This document shows positions 9,701 through 19,093 of a DNA stretch of 64,000 nt, piece after piece. The notes beneath the pieces are model-generated. The model had not been told where the DNA came from. It was given only the letters and a program-made list of their open reading frames with translations, and ran no database searches. Source of the stretch: Anaerobaca lacustris (GTDB lineage Bacteria; Planctomycetota; Phycisphaerae; Sedimentisphaerales; Anaerobacaceae); the NCBI RefSeq assembly GCF_030012215.1, contig NZ_JASCXX010000023.1, positions 1 through 64,000 on the forward strand, in the 5' to 3' direction. Both the position numbers and the translations under genes were made by a program. The stretch's first letter is position 1. The number at the start of each line of letters is the position of its first letter.

Positions 9701-10042
9701 CCCGATGGGACGATGCCCGATGTGTTCTACGATTACTGCGACGATCTGTCGCAGTGGATGGCCCACAGCCGCGATTCGGTCATCGGCGCCGGGCCCGCCC
9801 CCGGCGAAGACCGCGGCAACGTCCCGATCACCACACGCGGCGATACCTGGTATCTGCACGTGCTGCCGGCTCACCAGGGCCCCGTTGTGCTTTCGAAGGT
9901 TTCCGAGCCAAAGGCGGTCGTGTTGATGCGCACCGGCCGGACGCTCCCATACGAGCGCCGGGGCGACGGCCTGACCATCGCCATCCCAGCCGATCTGCGC
10001 ACCGACCTCGACGACGTCGTCGCCGTCCGCTGGTTTGACTGA
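6764..10042 (+). CDS. Secreted GH141-like beta-helix fused to GH29 alpha-L-fucosidase
   Basis: 1092 residues with a signal peptide (cleavage near VVFG-RDY). The N-terminal part (about 20-640) opens with DYYVATNGNDTNPGT and continues FATLEKARDAVR, then RAYPGETVRLIGGR, with parallel beta-helix rungs at about 285-500. This resembles GH141, a right-handed beta-helix family that contains an alpha-L-fucosidase and a xylanase. The C-terminal part (about 680-1000) is a GH29 alpha-L-fucosidase: FGLFLHWGIHS, TTKHHDGYALWPTDFGDFS and the nucleophile Asp876 in LWFDGMGW. The two halves are joined in one uninterrupted frame. Substrates are probably fucose-containing polysaccharides outside the cell or in the periplasm. 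GAGGAG lies 7 nt before the ATG. The GH29 call is firm; the GH141 call is by overall resemblance. Confidence 0.88.
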   Translation: MKKTILLAWGICLFGSVVFGRDYYVATNGNDTNPGTIDKPFATLEKARDAVRQDTSDGVTVVIRGGDYFRAESFALTEKDSGRLGKPVVYRAYPGETVRLIGGRRLAAGDFSKVSSADAVWDRLDPSARGRCVRISGLKATPQMPLQMELSFGGKLMQLARWPNEGFVRTTSAADDITFGYDDPRPKRWLAASDAHAVGYWRHGWSNQIVKIAKIDTTAKTITAEKVPPYGMQAKKPYYVVNLIEEIDQPGEWYFDRAAGSLYLWPPEDLDKGDVLISTLEAPIIAMKNASHVRIEGLTIEMGVRNGIEVSGGSDVRIERCTVRNMRGNGIEISGTNHGVVHCTIHGIGQTGVAVSGGDRAKLTPGNNFVRHCTIHDFGRWQRTYAPAIRLNGVGNVAANNKLYDAPHSAILFGGNEHRMERNEIYGVCYEVDDAGSIYAGRDWGLQGNVIENNFFHHIESHLTGSNGVHAVYLDDCASGVTVVGNVFYKISGRAIMCGGGRDNTIDNNVIARCGSAHFTDRRGKVWIDKDNSWKLLDKIKRVNYTQPPWSERYPRLARILDNGYEQAKEPEGCIIARNIGWQNTRWLEKNCLGACGGFDFYSFQDNIEDQDPRFVDEANLNLALRDDSPAYSIPGFKRIPFEKIGPQQSDNKLGGYAINPVWMAEAMNVFNAPKPKLELPTKHPDAQWFPEASFGLFLHWGIHSVDGIDPSWSMMKGCPWHGSSDPYKKYNQDQTQYYGLAEKFNPTQYDPDKWMAAARKAGFTYAVLTTKHHDGYALWPTDFGDFSTKQYMGGRDLLKPYVDACRKHGLKVGFYFSPRDWHYPGYPQAMEYRAKFPLPPADENFENFKAFYAYTLGQIHELLTRYGRIDVLWFDGMGWSGVSDMRAEQTLAWVRSIQPGIAINPRWSGFGDFATTECTPGKPENWKPGHWWEACDIWPSGHWGYVPSERFKPLSWVFTRLANCRAWGGNFLCNVGPRPDGTMPDVFYDYCDDLSQWMAHSRDSVIGAGPAPGEDRGNVPITTRGDTWYLHVLPAHQGPVVLSKVSEPKAVVLMRTGRTLPYERRGDGLTIAIPADLRTDLDDVVAVRWFD

Positions 10043-10112
10043 TTAGGCCGTCCACAATCCGAGTGGTTGTCTGTATCGTGCTGTCGGTAGGTCAGTGGCG
10101 GCTGTGTCACTC

Positions 10113-10940
10113 TCAGGGAGACGCCACCTGAGTGTTTCGGTAGTAGCGGCGGGCCGTGTGGCGGCGGTTGAAGGTTGCCTCAACCCGCTCGATATAGCGG
10201 AGAAGGCCCTGACGCCGGGCACCGCCGTGGTTGATAAAATAGCTGTCCAGGAGCAGTTGCCTGTGGTCTTCGTCGAAGTACTCCGGCAGCATGCTCCAGA
10301 GGAGTCGGGCGAGGTTCTTGGCCTTCCTCTTGTCGCTGCGAACCCCCTGTGCCATGCGGTGCAAATCGATGACGCTAAGGCGGTCTTCGCCGGAGGGGCC
10401 GTCGGCGCCGAGGTAGAGATGCCAGATCTGGAGGTCCGGCAGCGAGATGTCGAGCCCGTGCAGGGTCCTGGCCAGATTCGCGACGGCGACGATGATCTTC
10501 TCCTGGCGGCCGCGGTCGAGGCCCTGCCAGCTCTCCTCCACGAGATCGAGCAGGCAAACCCCGTCGAGCTGCCGGGTAACGAAGAAAGAGGCCTTCTCCA
10601 AGCCCCAGCGGGTCCGCTCACCCATGCAGACGGGCTCGTAGGTTCCGATGCCGTTCTTCAGCAGGTGCCGGGCGTTTCGCCACTCGACGCCCGCCTGTGA
10701 GGTCAGCCCGCCGAGGCCGCTCCGGGTGGCCAGGATATCCTTGAGATGAGGGTCGTGAAACCGCTTCATGAAGAAGATCTTCCGGTCGGCCCCTTCGCCG
10801 AGGGCCAGCTTCAGGACGTCTCGTTTGCGGTTTCTGTTGACGGTGAGCGTCTCCGGGTAGTCGTAGAAATCGTCGAACGTCCTCAGCCCCAGGGCGGCGA
10901 AGTACGGTTCCCATGACTCTGCAAAGACGACCTTGTCCAT
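10113..10940 (-). CDS. Lipopolysaccharide kinase-like protein (Kdo/WaaP/InaA family)
   Basis: 275 residues. The pattern fits the small LPS-core kinases of the protein-kinase fold: a Lys in KIFFMKRFHDP, an EW motif in the N-lobe (GVEWRNARHLLKNGI) and a late Asp (LSVIDLHRM) in the position of the metal-binding Asp of the kinase. The usual HxDxxxxN catalytic loop is changed (LQIWHLYLGADG), so activity is uncertain. No LPS or heptose genes are adjacent. The start at 10940 is the best-placed ATG before conserved sequence; a GGAG lies 12 nt upstream, which is a weak spacing. Confidence 0.7.
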   Translation of the reverse strand: MDKVVFAESWEPYFAALGLRTFDDFYDYPETLTVNRNRKRDVLKLALGEGADRKIFFMKRFHDPHLKDILATRSGLGGLTSQAGVEWRNARHLLKNGIGTYEPVCMGERTRWGLEKASFFVTRQLDGVCLLDLVEESWQGLDRGRQEKIIVAVANLARTLHGLDISLPDLQIWHLYLGADGPSGEDRLSVIDLHRMAQGVRSDKRKAKNLARLLWSMLPEYFDEDHRQLLLDSYFINHGGARRQGLLRYIERVEATFNRRHTARRYYRNTQVASP

Positions 10941-11122
10941 GACCCGAACGATCTCCAAATGGCGTCTCTCCCAAACGGGTATGTTGGTACCACGTTCGCC
11001 AGCGGCTGTAAACACCTTTCCATTCGGGGGGCGGCAGGGCGCGCGATTCGGCTGCCAGGCTGGCAGGGCGAACGAGCCGGACTGCAATTATGCCAGAGGA
11101 GGCAGGCGGAACCGGCTGGTTA

Positions 11123-11149
11123 GTAAGTCGCTCTTTTATAGATACTTAC
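11123..11149. promoter_or_regulatory. AT-rich inverted repeat upstream of receiver-domain gene
   Basis: GTAAGT (11123-11128) and ACTTAC (11144-11149) form an inverted repeat around the locally AT-rich sequence CTCTTTTATAGAT. The TATAGAT could serve as a -10 element for the gene at 11217. No good -35 is visible, so this is only a candidate operator or promoter. Confidence 0.3.
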
Positions 11150-11216
11150 GCCTATGCCAGTCGGCCGGATCGCTTGTGGCACGGCATTTGCATTCGATGA
11201 CGACGGTAGGATGACT

Positions 11217-11630
11217 ATGATGGCAGAACGATCTCAACTCGGTGATGTCAATGTCCTGGCCAGTGCGGCGAACTGGGCGTGGCCGGAGGCCGTGCGCAGC
11301 TTGTTCAGGCCAAGAGGCATCAACCTCATGGTCGCCGAGGACACCAGCGACTTCGTTCACATCCTCGGCCGAACCCGCGTCCACACGACGATCGTCGATA
11401 TGGACTCGGAGCGGGCCAACGCCCTGGCCACCATCAAGATCATCCGGATGGACCATCCGCTGCTGCCGTGCATTCTGCTGACCAGCCGGGTCGATCAGGA
11501 TGTGCTCGGCAAGGCGCTCCAGCTCGACGTCTTCGGCGTGATCGGCAAACCGGTGAATATGGAGGTGCTCCACCAACTCCTCAACCGGCTCTTCCTGAAG
11601 AAATACAACAGCGACATCTTCTCACAGTGA
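11217..11630 (+). CDS. Stand-alone receiver-domain (CheY-like) protein
   Basis: 137 residues that make up one receiver-like domain without an output domain. Recognisable positions are the phospho-acceptor region ([11 protein letters not shown]), the Thr/Ser switch (CILLTSRVD) and the conserved Lys-Pro ([11 protein letters not shown]). The acidic pocket at the start of the domain is poorly conserved, so phosphorylation is uncertain. No histidine kinase is nearby. The start is uncertain among ATGs at 11211, 11217 and 11220; AGGA lies best for 11217. It lies just upstream of groES but is probably a separate transcript. Confidence 0.72.
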   Translation: MMAERSQLGDVNVLASAANWAWPEAVRSLFRPRGINLMVAEDTSDFVHILGRTRVHTTIVDMDSERANALATIKIIRMDHPLLPCILLTSRVDQDVLGKALQLDVFGVIGKPVNMEVLHQLLNRLFLKKYNSDIFSQ

Positions 11631-11734
11631 CCAGGGTAAGTGTCTTGTGAACAAAGAGTTCTGCTTTGAGTGCGGATAGTGGATACGACGGTACGGTCAA
11701 CCCCATACAACCAAGTGGAAAGGAGTAAGCACAA

Positions 11735-12025
11735 ATGAACATTCGACCATTGGCGGATAAGGTCCTGGTGGAGCGCGTCGAGGCGGAATCGAAGACGGCC
11801 GGCGGGATCGTTCTGCCGGATACGGCCAAGGAGAAGCCCCAAAGAGGCAGAGTGGTCAACGTCGGCGAGGGCAAGCTGCTCGAAGACGGCACCCGCAGAG
11901 AGGTCCAGCTCAAGAAGGGCGACCTGGTGTTGTTCACCAGCTACGCCGGCACCGAGGTCAAGGTCGACGGCAAGGAATACCTGATCATGGACGAGTCGGA
12001 CATCATGGCCGTGATTGAGAAGTAG
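11735..12025 (+). CDS. groES: Co-chaperonin GroES
   Basis: 96 residues, full length for the family. The N-terminus ([34 protein letters not shown] split around the mobile loop), the [24 protein letters not shown] segment and the C-terminus are typical. GroES caps the GroEL ring during ATP-driven protein folding in the cytoplasm. A strong GGAG lies before the ATG. groEL follows 67 bp downstream. I found no CIRCE operator upstream, so HrcA control is not indicated. Confidence 0.98.
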   Translation: MNIRPLADKVLVERVEAESKTAGGIVLPDTAKEKPQRGRVVNVGEGKLLEDGTRREVQLKKGDLVLFTSYAGTEVKVDGKEYLIMDESDIMAVIEK

Positions 12026-12071
12026 CCCGCCGAAGGCCGCGAAACAGACTTTCACGCATTCGGATCGATAG

Positions 12072-13715
<1,644 letters not shown>

Positions 13716-13730
13716 TGAGATGAACGCCGA

Positions 13731-13764
13731 GCGGGTCCCGAATGAACGGGACCCGCTTTTTTTT
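13731..13764 (+). terminator. Rho-independent terminator of groESL
   Basis: A perfect 10-bp stem GCGGGTCCCG / CGGGACCCGC with a 6-nt loop is followed by eight T residues, 16 bp after the groEL stop. Confidence 0.95.
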
Positions 13765-13793
13765 CGTACGCTTCGCAGGAAGGAGTGCCGAAA

Positions 13794-14087
13794 ATGGTCT
13801 TTCGCTACTACTCGAATGCGTTGTCTCAGGCCTCACGCAGCGTCGCCAGCGCGATCATGATCGTCGGCCTGCTGCTGATCGGGTTCGGCGTCCTGATTGC
13901 CGCGCTGCCCCAGTTCTTCGCCTACCTTGCGGCCGGGGTGTTCTTCGTCGCGGGCCTCGGCTGTGGCATCACCGCCATCAAAATCTTCTGGGCCCAGAGC
14001 CGGATCGACCGCGCCGCTGCCCAGGACGAACCCCCCGTCTGCCGAGAAAACGTCCGCATCCACACGTACCATTCCGACGAACTGTAA
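13794..14087 (+). CDS. Small two-TM membrane protein
   Basis: 97 residues. Two adjacent hydrophobic helices (about 17-40 and 43-63) are followed by a polar tail containing CRENVRIHTYHSDEL. I do not recognise the family. The ATG at 13794 has AGGAAGGAG about 8 nt upstream; a GTG at 13785 is possible but lies too close to that site. It follows the groESL terminator, so it needs its own promoter or read-through. Confidence 0.65.
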   Translation: MVFRYYSNALSQASRSVASAIMIVGLLLIGFGVLIAALPQFFAYLAAGVFFVAGLGCGITAIKIFWAQSRIDRAAAQDEPPVCRENVRIHTYHSDEL

Positions 14088-14110
14088 GAGCTTGCCGCGC
14101 GCCGTTATGG

Positions 14111-14500
14111 CTATGGGCGCAATTCAGACGCCAGCATCATCATCAGGAGGGCCAACAGGGTCCCTGCAAGGCCCGCAAGGCGGTACTCGCTGTTTGAGCG
14201 CGACTGCCACCAGTGTCTCAGGAATGCGAATCGCTCCGTCGCCGCCACGACGAAGAGCAGGCCGACCACGGTCGAGACAAGCCCCGTAGTGGCCGACAGC
14301 GCCGCCGTCGCGGCGAAAAACGACCGGATCAGCCAGGCCAGCCCCGGCGCCAGGAAGACAAACCCGTCGGCGACCAACCATGCCGGGCCGATCTCCTTGT
14401 CCACGAAGGCCATACCCCGTCGATACAACCCAGGATCCAGCAACAGCACCAGCGCGTCCAGGAGCACCACGCACGCCAGAAGGAACACGATCACAGACAT
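14111..14500 (-). CDS. Small integral membrane protein, unknown
   Basis: 129 residues that are almost wholly hydrophobic, with about four transmembrane helices (2-22, 40-60, 64-86, 107-124) separated by short charged loops (DPGLYRRGMAFVDKEIG and RHWWQSRSNSEYR). No family is recognised. It converges with the small membrane protein gene at 13794-14087, 23 bp away. Confidence 0.65.
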   Translation of the reverse strand: MSVIVFLLACVVLLDALVLLLDPGLYRRGMAFVDKEIGPAWLVADGFVFLAPGLAWLIRSFFAATAALSATTGLVSTVVGLLFVVAATERFAFLRHWWQSRSNSEYRLAGLAGTLLALLMMMLASELRP

Positions 14501-14963
14501 TCGCTATCCCAATCCCCAACACTGGCTTTCCGACGGCCATGCAGCGAACCGGTCTGCACGGCCCACCCTGCCGATCCTGCTATGGTAGCGGCATCGGCCG
14601 GAATCGCAAACATGGCCGACGCTTTACGAGCACACTGCGAACGATGCTTGGCGGCATTTGGAATCTGTAAGGTGGTTGTGGTCAAGTGCTTACGCGATGT
14701 CGCGGCCACTGTTTGTTTGGTCCCGCGAATAATCGGGCCAGCGAGGCCATTGGGCGCCGAGGATGGAAAACGGCATCCGGCGGAGCGGGTTTGCAGGAAA
14801 ATTCGCGCGATCCTGTAACGGGCCCTCGGAACGCCCGTCCATACCTGCGGGGATCGCGGCCGGCCCGGGTGCGTCGCGCGGCGCAGGGCCCCAACGCGAT
14901 CCCCCCACGGGTGACTATGTGAGACGGCGCGATGCCGAGATCGTCCGGCTCAGAAACGACCGA
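14501..14963. other. Divergent intergenic region, no gene seen
   Basis: The region lies between the starts of the minus-strand membrane protein and the plus-strand sigma factor. Short frames here have no recognisable content or ribosome sites. It should contain promoters for both neighbours, but I see no confident -35/-10 pair. Confidence 0.4.
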
Positions 14964-16316
14964 ATGAAACCGAACGGAACACAACTCGATTTGAACCTGA
15001 TTCGCCGGGCCCAGAACGGCTGCCGGGACAGCGTCTCCCGTCTGTGCAGGGTCTCCGAGAGGCGGCTGCATGCCTATATCTACCGCATGACGCTCGATTT
15101 TCATCTGACACAGGATCTCTGCCAGGAGACCCTTCTGGAGATGGTCGAGCATCTGAGCGAGTTGCGGATTCCCCACGCGCCGGCCTTCTGGGCCTGGCTC
15201 TACAAGATCGCTCTGAACAAGATCCGGCAACATATCCGCCAGACGCGCCATACACTGGTGCGTCAATCGATCGACTCGCTCGACGATGCCGCATTGGCCG
15301 AGCGGCTTTCCGAGGCCGGAGTCTCTGCCTGCGACAGGCTGATTCAGCAGGAGGTCGTGCAGGCGGTGGTCCGGTCCATGGCGGTGTTGAAGCTGAACTA
15401 CCGCAGCGTCCTGCTCCTGCGATGTTTTCACGACCTTTCCTATGGTCAGATCGCTGAGGTGATGGGGGGGACTCAGCTCCGGGCCCGCCTGCTGTTCCTT
15501 CGCGCCAAGAAGTCGCTTCGTCAGCAGCTCGGCCGCAATGGATTGGGCCACATGCACCTCGTATCGGGCCTGACGGTATTTGGGACCGTGACCGCGGGAA
15601 TGAGCCGATCGGCGTCGGCGGGGGTGCTGATCGGTCAGAATGCGATGAGGATCGGCCTCGGCGCGACCATTTTGGGCACGGTCGCGTCGAAGGCCGGTCT
15701 GATCGCGGCCGCAGCCGTTCTCGCCGTCCCGGTGTCGATCGCTATGGAAGGCTGGGCAGCGCCCCTGGGTCGGACGGCGCCCGCGCGGCAGACGGTCGGA
15801 GCGATGCTCGGGGCCCTGGATGGGTTTGCCGACCCGTCGAGGGTCAGCGACAGCAGCGATCCTGATGGCTGGATGGGCATCGATCTGAAGAACCCGGGTC
15901 CCCCGCTTCGGATCGATCCGCCGAGCGTTCTGGTGGGTGAACCGCACGACGAAGGGGTGGCCGTGCTCCTGCCGGAGGACCGCTGGGTCCAGCTCCAGTT
16001 TCCGGATGTGCTCCACGATGCGCCCGGCGTCGATCTGCTCGTGGCCGGAGCGGAGGTCAGAAGCCTGCCGGAGGTGGCGGCCGTCAGTGATACGAACGAC
16101 CTGTTCATCCTCGTGCCTGGGCCCACCGCGCCCCGGTCGTCCGGGGTGACCGTTGTCCCCTACGACCTGGCCCAGGTACCGCCCGGCGTCAAGCTCGCCG
16201 CGGTCCGCATCCGGGGGCTCGCCGACGACAACGCTCAGGGCGGGTTCCAGCTCGTCCGGGTCCAGGCCCGCACCGCCCCCGGCCCGTCGGCGCAGACAGC
16301 GCACCTGCTGCCCTGA
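14964..16316 (+). CDS. ECF sigma factor with membrane anchor and extracytoplasmic C-terminal domain
   Basis: 450 residues. Residues about 10-190 hold sigma region 2 (AYIYRMTLDFHLTQDLCQETLLEMVEHL...FWAWLYKIALNKIRQH) and sigma region 4 (LKLNYRSVLLLRCFHDLSYGQIAEVMGG...RARLLFLRAKKSLRQQL). There is no stop after region 4: the frame continues through two hydrophobic segments (about 205-225 and 245-275) into a roughly 170-residue polar domain (DGWMGIDLKN...FQLVRVQARTAPG). Planctomycete ECF factors with C-terminal extensions are known. The arrangement suggests a sigma factor tethered to the membrane. The gene at 62787 has the same layout. The start is uncertain: the ATG at 14964 has only a weak ribosome site. 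Confidence 0.85.
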   Translation: MKPNGTQLDLNLIRRAQNGCRDSVSRLCRVSERRLHAYIYRMTLDFHLTQDLCQETLLEMVEHLSELRIPHAPAFWAWLYKIALNKIRQHIRQTRHTLVRQSIDSLDDAALAERLSEAGVSACDRLIQQEVVQAVVRSMAVLKLNYRSVLLLRCFHDLSYGQIAEVMGGTQLRARLLFLRAKKSLRQQLGRNGLGHMHLVSGLTVFGTVTAGMSRSASAGVLIGQNAMRIGLGATILGTVASKAGLIAAAAVLAVPVSIAMEGWAAPLGRTAPARQTVGAMLGALDGFADPSRVSDSSDPDGWMGIDLKNPGPPLRIDPPSVLVGEPHDEGVAVLLPEDRWVQLQFPDVLHDAPGVDLLVAGAEVRSLPEVAAVSDTNDLFILVPGPTAPRSSGVTVVPYDLAQVPPGVKLAAVRIRGLADDNAQGGFQLVRVQARTAPGPSAQTAHLLP

Positions 16317-16346
16317 AGAGCCTGCGATTCGCACATTCCTCCTTCG

Positions 16347-16374
16347 GACTCCCGAACCACATCGGGGGTCTTTT
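16347..16374 (+). terminator. Rho-independent terminator after sigma factor gene
   Basis: A 9-bp stem GACTCCCGA / TCGGGGGTC (one G-T wobble) with a 6-nt loop is followed by TTTT, 30 bp after the stop codon at 16316. Confidence 0.8.
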
Positions 16375-16584
16375 CTCACGTCCGCGTAGGGGAGAGGCCA
16401 TTGTGGGCAGGGCAATCGCATGAGAACCATGCCGCGTTCGGCCAGTTGAAAGTCACTGCACTGGACGTACGAAATCGACCTGACGGACTTCATGCGATTG
16501 TCCTGGGTACAGCCTCTGGAGTCTTTGTCAGATCAACTGTTGGCGGTTATAATCCCGGTACCGATGTTGTGTGGAGTTGTGCGA

Positions 16585-17316
16585 ATGGCAGGACGTTTGA
16601 CCGACAGAATAGCGATTGTGACCGGGGCCAGTCGGGGGATTGGGCGGGCGGTTGGTGTGGCGCTGGGTAGCGAAGGGGCGACGGTGGTGTTGTCGGGGCG
16701 GGTAGAGGCGGAGCTGGTGCAGACGGCCTCGCTCGTTCGCGAGGCGGGAGGCAGGGCGGAGGTCATCCCCGCGGAACTGGCCGACGAGCGGGCGATCAAG
16801 GACCTGGTTGCGAAGACTTCCGAGCGGTTCGGGCGGCTCGATATCCTCGTTAACAATGCTGGTATCACGCATTCGGCGCCGCTGGAGCAGACGCGGACGG
16901 AGGACCTGGACCGCTGCTGGGCGGTCAACGCGCGAGCGCCGTTTCTGCTGTGTCGCGAGGCCCTGCCGTTGCTGCGGCAGGCCGAGCGGGCGACGATCGT
17001 CAATATCTCCTCGGTCGTCGGGGTCAAGGGCTATCCGCTCCAGAGCGCGTATACCGCCTCGAAGCACGCGCTTCGGGGGATGAGCATCGCGCTGGCAGAG
17101 GAGCTTCGCGGCTCGAACGTCCGGGTCCATGTGCTCTGCCCCGGCGGTGTGGACACGGAGATGGTCAGTCGCGTGCGCCCCGACATTGACAAGGGCGATC
17201 TTATCGGCCCCGGCGAGATTGCCGAGCTGGTGCTCTATCTTGTCACGCACCGGGGCAATGCGGTCGTGGACGAACTGCACATTCGGCGGGCAACGGCCTC
17301 GCCTTGGTTTGGCTGA
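16585..17316 (+). CDS. SDR-family oxidoreductase
   Basis: 243 residues, typical for classical short-chain dehydrogenases. The cofactor motif TGASRGIG, the NNAG motif (ILVNNAG), the catalytic Ser (NISSVVG) and YxxxK (SAYTASKHA) are all present. It resembles FabG-like NAD(P)H-dependent oxidoreductases, but the substrate cannot be read from the sequence. GGAG lies 9 nt before the ATG at 16585. The next gene begins 4 bp after its stop, so the two are co-transcribed. Confidence 0.92.
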   Translation: MAGRLTDRIAIVTGASRGIGRAVGVALGSEGATVVLSGRVEAELVQTASLVREAGGRAEVIPAELADERAIKDLVAKTSERFGRLDILVNNAGITHSAPLEQTRTEDLDRCWAVNARAPFLLCREALPLLRQAERATIVNISSVVGVKGYPLQSAYTASKHALRGMSIALAEELRGSNVRVHVLCPGGVDTEMVSRVRPDIDKGDLIGPGEIAELVLYLVTHRGNAVVDELHIRRATASPWFG

Positions 17317-17320
17317 GAGG

Positions 17321-18616
17321 ATGAATCCCGTGATAGATCGAGTCATATGGACGTGGATCCTGCTGGGCGTCTGGGCGGCCGGGGGGATTCCGGCGGCACC
17401 GGCGGACAAAAGCGTCGCGCCACGCATCCAGATCGCGCTGGAGAAGGTGCGGGCCGATTTCGACGGGCGACTGGAAGTGCGAAACGGCTACGATTCCACG
17501 AACCTCGCCGCATGCCGGTTCGAGGTGCAGCTCGTCGAGTTTCCGGGACCCGATGACCCGGAGGGACGCCGCAAGGCGTTTTTCCGACGGGCCGTCGGCG
17601 GTCCGGACGTCCCGGCGCAGGACAAGGGATGGCTCGACCTCGAACTGCCCGGCAACTGGAAAGACGCCGACGCGTTGGTTCTGGTCGCCTTCGATCCGCA
17701 AGGAGAGGAGCTTTGGACGTGGTCCTGGTTCGTGCACGACAAAGATCATTATGCCGAAAAGTACGTGACGACAGAGGCCGAGGAGGCCCCAGGGGTCGAA
17801 GTTGTCGGCGCTCCGAACGAGATCCACCTGCGGGCGGGTCCTTTGGTGCTGCGGTTTGTCGGAAACAGCGGCGAGCTGGTCGGCGTCACCCTGGACGAAA
17901 GGCCCATTGCGTTCGCTGCCGGACCGAAATTGATCGGCGGCGCAACGGCGCCGTCGAAGGTGTCGTTCTCGCAGACGGGCGAGGCGGTTTCGTTGAACGT
18001 GACGTATACCGGCGAGATGGACTATGTTCGGTGGCAGCTCTGCCCGACCGGCTGGGTCCGCCTGGAGTGCCAGTACGAGCTGGAGGGCGCGCTCCAGGTC
18101 TTTGGGATCGGCTTCGAGTACCCGCAAGACCGGGTTCGGGGCGTCCGCTGGCTTGGCCGCGGTCCCGATCGCGTGTGGAAGGATCGCATGAAAGGTGAGG
18201 TGCTGGACATCCATAGCAATACGAGCGAGGACCGCACACCGGGCCTGAAACGGGGCGTCCCGGAGTTCAAAGGATACTATCGCGACTGGAACTGGGCGAT
18301 CCTCGAAACCGACCAGGGTGCCATCACGATCGTCAATGCGACCGAAGACCTGTTCCTGGCGCTGTACCGTCCTGAGGACAGCCCCGATCCGAGGAATATG
18401 AAGCCGAATGCGCCGGACACCGGCATTGCTTTTCTGCACGGCATTCCGGCGATCGGAAGCAGGTTCCTCAATCCCGAGGCACCGGGTCCGGAACGCGAGA
18501 AGAACGTCGCGGCGGGCAGGTACCGGACCACCGTGTGGTTCCATTTCGGTGGTGTCGAAGGGCCGTCGAGGCCGGCGAACGTCCGGCAGCGCACGGCACG
18601 AAACGGACAGATGTAA
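17321..18616 (+). CDS. Secreted orphan GH2 beta-galactosidase C-terminal domains
   Basis: 431 residues with a signal peptide (IWTWILLGVWAAGGIPAAPA). The sequence matches the last two domains of GH2 beta-galactosidases. A beta-sandwich lies at about 35-140 (LEVRNGYDSTNLAACRFE...PGNWKDADALVLVAFD), and a small-chain-like beta-supersandwich at about 155-420, with the WLGRGPDRVWKDR motif standing where GH2 enzymes have YGRGPxExYxDR. The catalytic TIM barrel and both active-site glutamates are absent, and the upstream gene is an SDR, so this is not a simple frameshift. It may be a carbohydrate-binding or mutarotase-like protein (inference). A GTG at 17330 is an alternative start with better ribosome-site spacing. 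Confidence 0.72.
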   Translation: MNPVIDRVIWTWILLGVWAAGGIPAAPADKSVAPRIQIALEKVRADFDGRLEVRNGYDSTNLAACRFEVQLVEFPGPDDPEGRRKAFFRRAVGGPDVPAQDKGWLDLELPGNWKDADALVLVAFDPQGEELWTWSWFVHDKDHYAEKYVTTEAEEAPGVEVVGAPNEIHLRAGPLVLRFVGNSGELVGVTLDERPIAFAAGPKLIGGATAPSKVSFSQTGEAVSLNVTYTGEMDYVRWQLCPTGWVRLECQYELEGALQVFGIGFEYPQDRVRGVRWLGRGPDRVWKDRMKGEVLDIHSNTSEDRTPGLKRGVPEFKGYYRDWNWAILETDQGAITIVNATEDLFLALYRPEDSPDPRNMKPNAPDTGIAFLHGIPAIGSRFLNPEAPGPEREKNVAAGRYRTTVWFHFGGVEGPSRPANVRQRTARNGQM

Positions 18617-18635
18617 GAGTGCAAAGTGAGGCGCG

Positions 18636-19085
18636 ATGCGAGCGGTCATCCAACGAGTGGTCGAGGCGAAGGTGGAGGTTCAGCAGAGTGGGGTCGGACG
18701 GATCGGACACGGGCTGCTGGTCTATCTCGGCGTGGGGAAGGACGATTCCGACAGGGACGCCGAGTTCATGGCCGAAAAGCTCGTGAATCTGAGGATCTTC
18801 GCCGACGAGGCGGGCAAGATGAATCGCAGCGTGATCGACGTGGGCGGTCAGATCCTGCTGATCAGCAACTTCACGTTGCAGGGCGATTGCCGCAAAGGTC
18901 GCCGGCCCGGTTTCGATGCCGCGGGCCCGCCTGAGGTGGCCGAGCCGCTCTATGAGAAGGTCGCCGCCCTGATCGCCCGGCAGGGCGTGGGCGTGGAGAC
19001 CGGCTCGTTCGGGGCCTACATGCACGTCAGCAGCATCAACGACGGCCCTGTCACCTTCCTGCTCGACAGCACTCGGCTGTTCTGA
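18636..19085 (+). CDS. dtd: D-aminoacyl-tRNA deacylase
   Basis: 149 residues, full length. The DTD signatures are clear: LISNFTLQGDCRKGRRPGF (usual SQFTL...KGRRPSF) and the cross-subunit motif near NDGPVTFLLDS. The enzyme removes D-amino acids (and glycine from tRNA-Ala) mis-attached to tRNAs in the cytoplasm. It lies 19 bp after the GH2-domain gene, probably in the same transcript as the SDR gene. The segment GSFGAYMHVSS carries Tyr where many family members have Asp or Glu. Confidence 0.95.
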   Translation: MRAVIQRVVEAKVEVQQSGVGRIGHGLLVYLGVGKDDSDRDAEFMAEKLVNLRIFADEAGKMNRSVIDVGGQILLISNFTLQGDCRKGRRPGFDAAGPPEVAEPLYEKVAALIARQGVGVETGSFGAYMHVSSINDGPVTFLLDSTRLF

Positions 19086-19093
19086 CGACCGGA

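Noticed and set aside
11631-11734. CIRCE operator before groES
   Set aside because: No TTAGCACTC-N9-GAGTGCTAA or close variant was seen.
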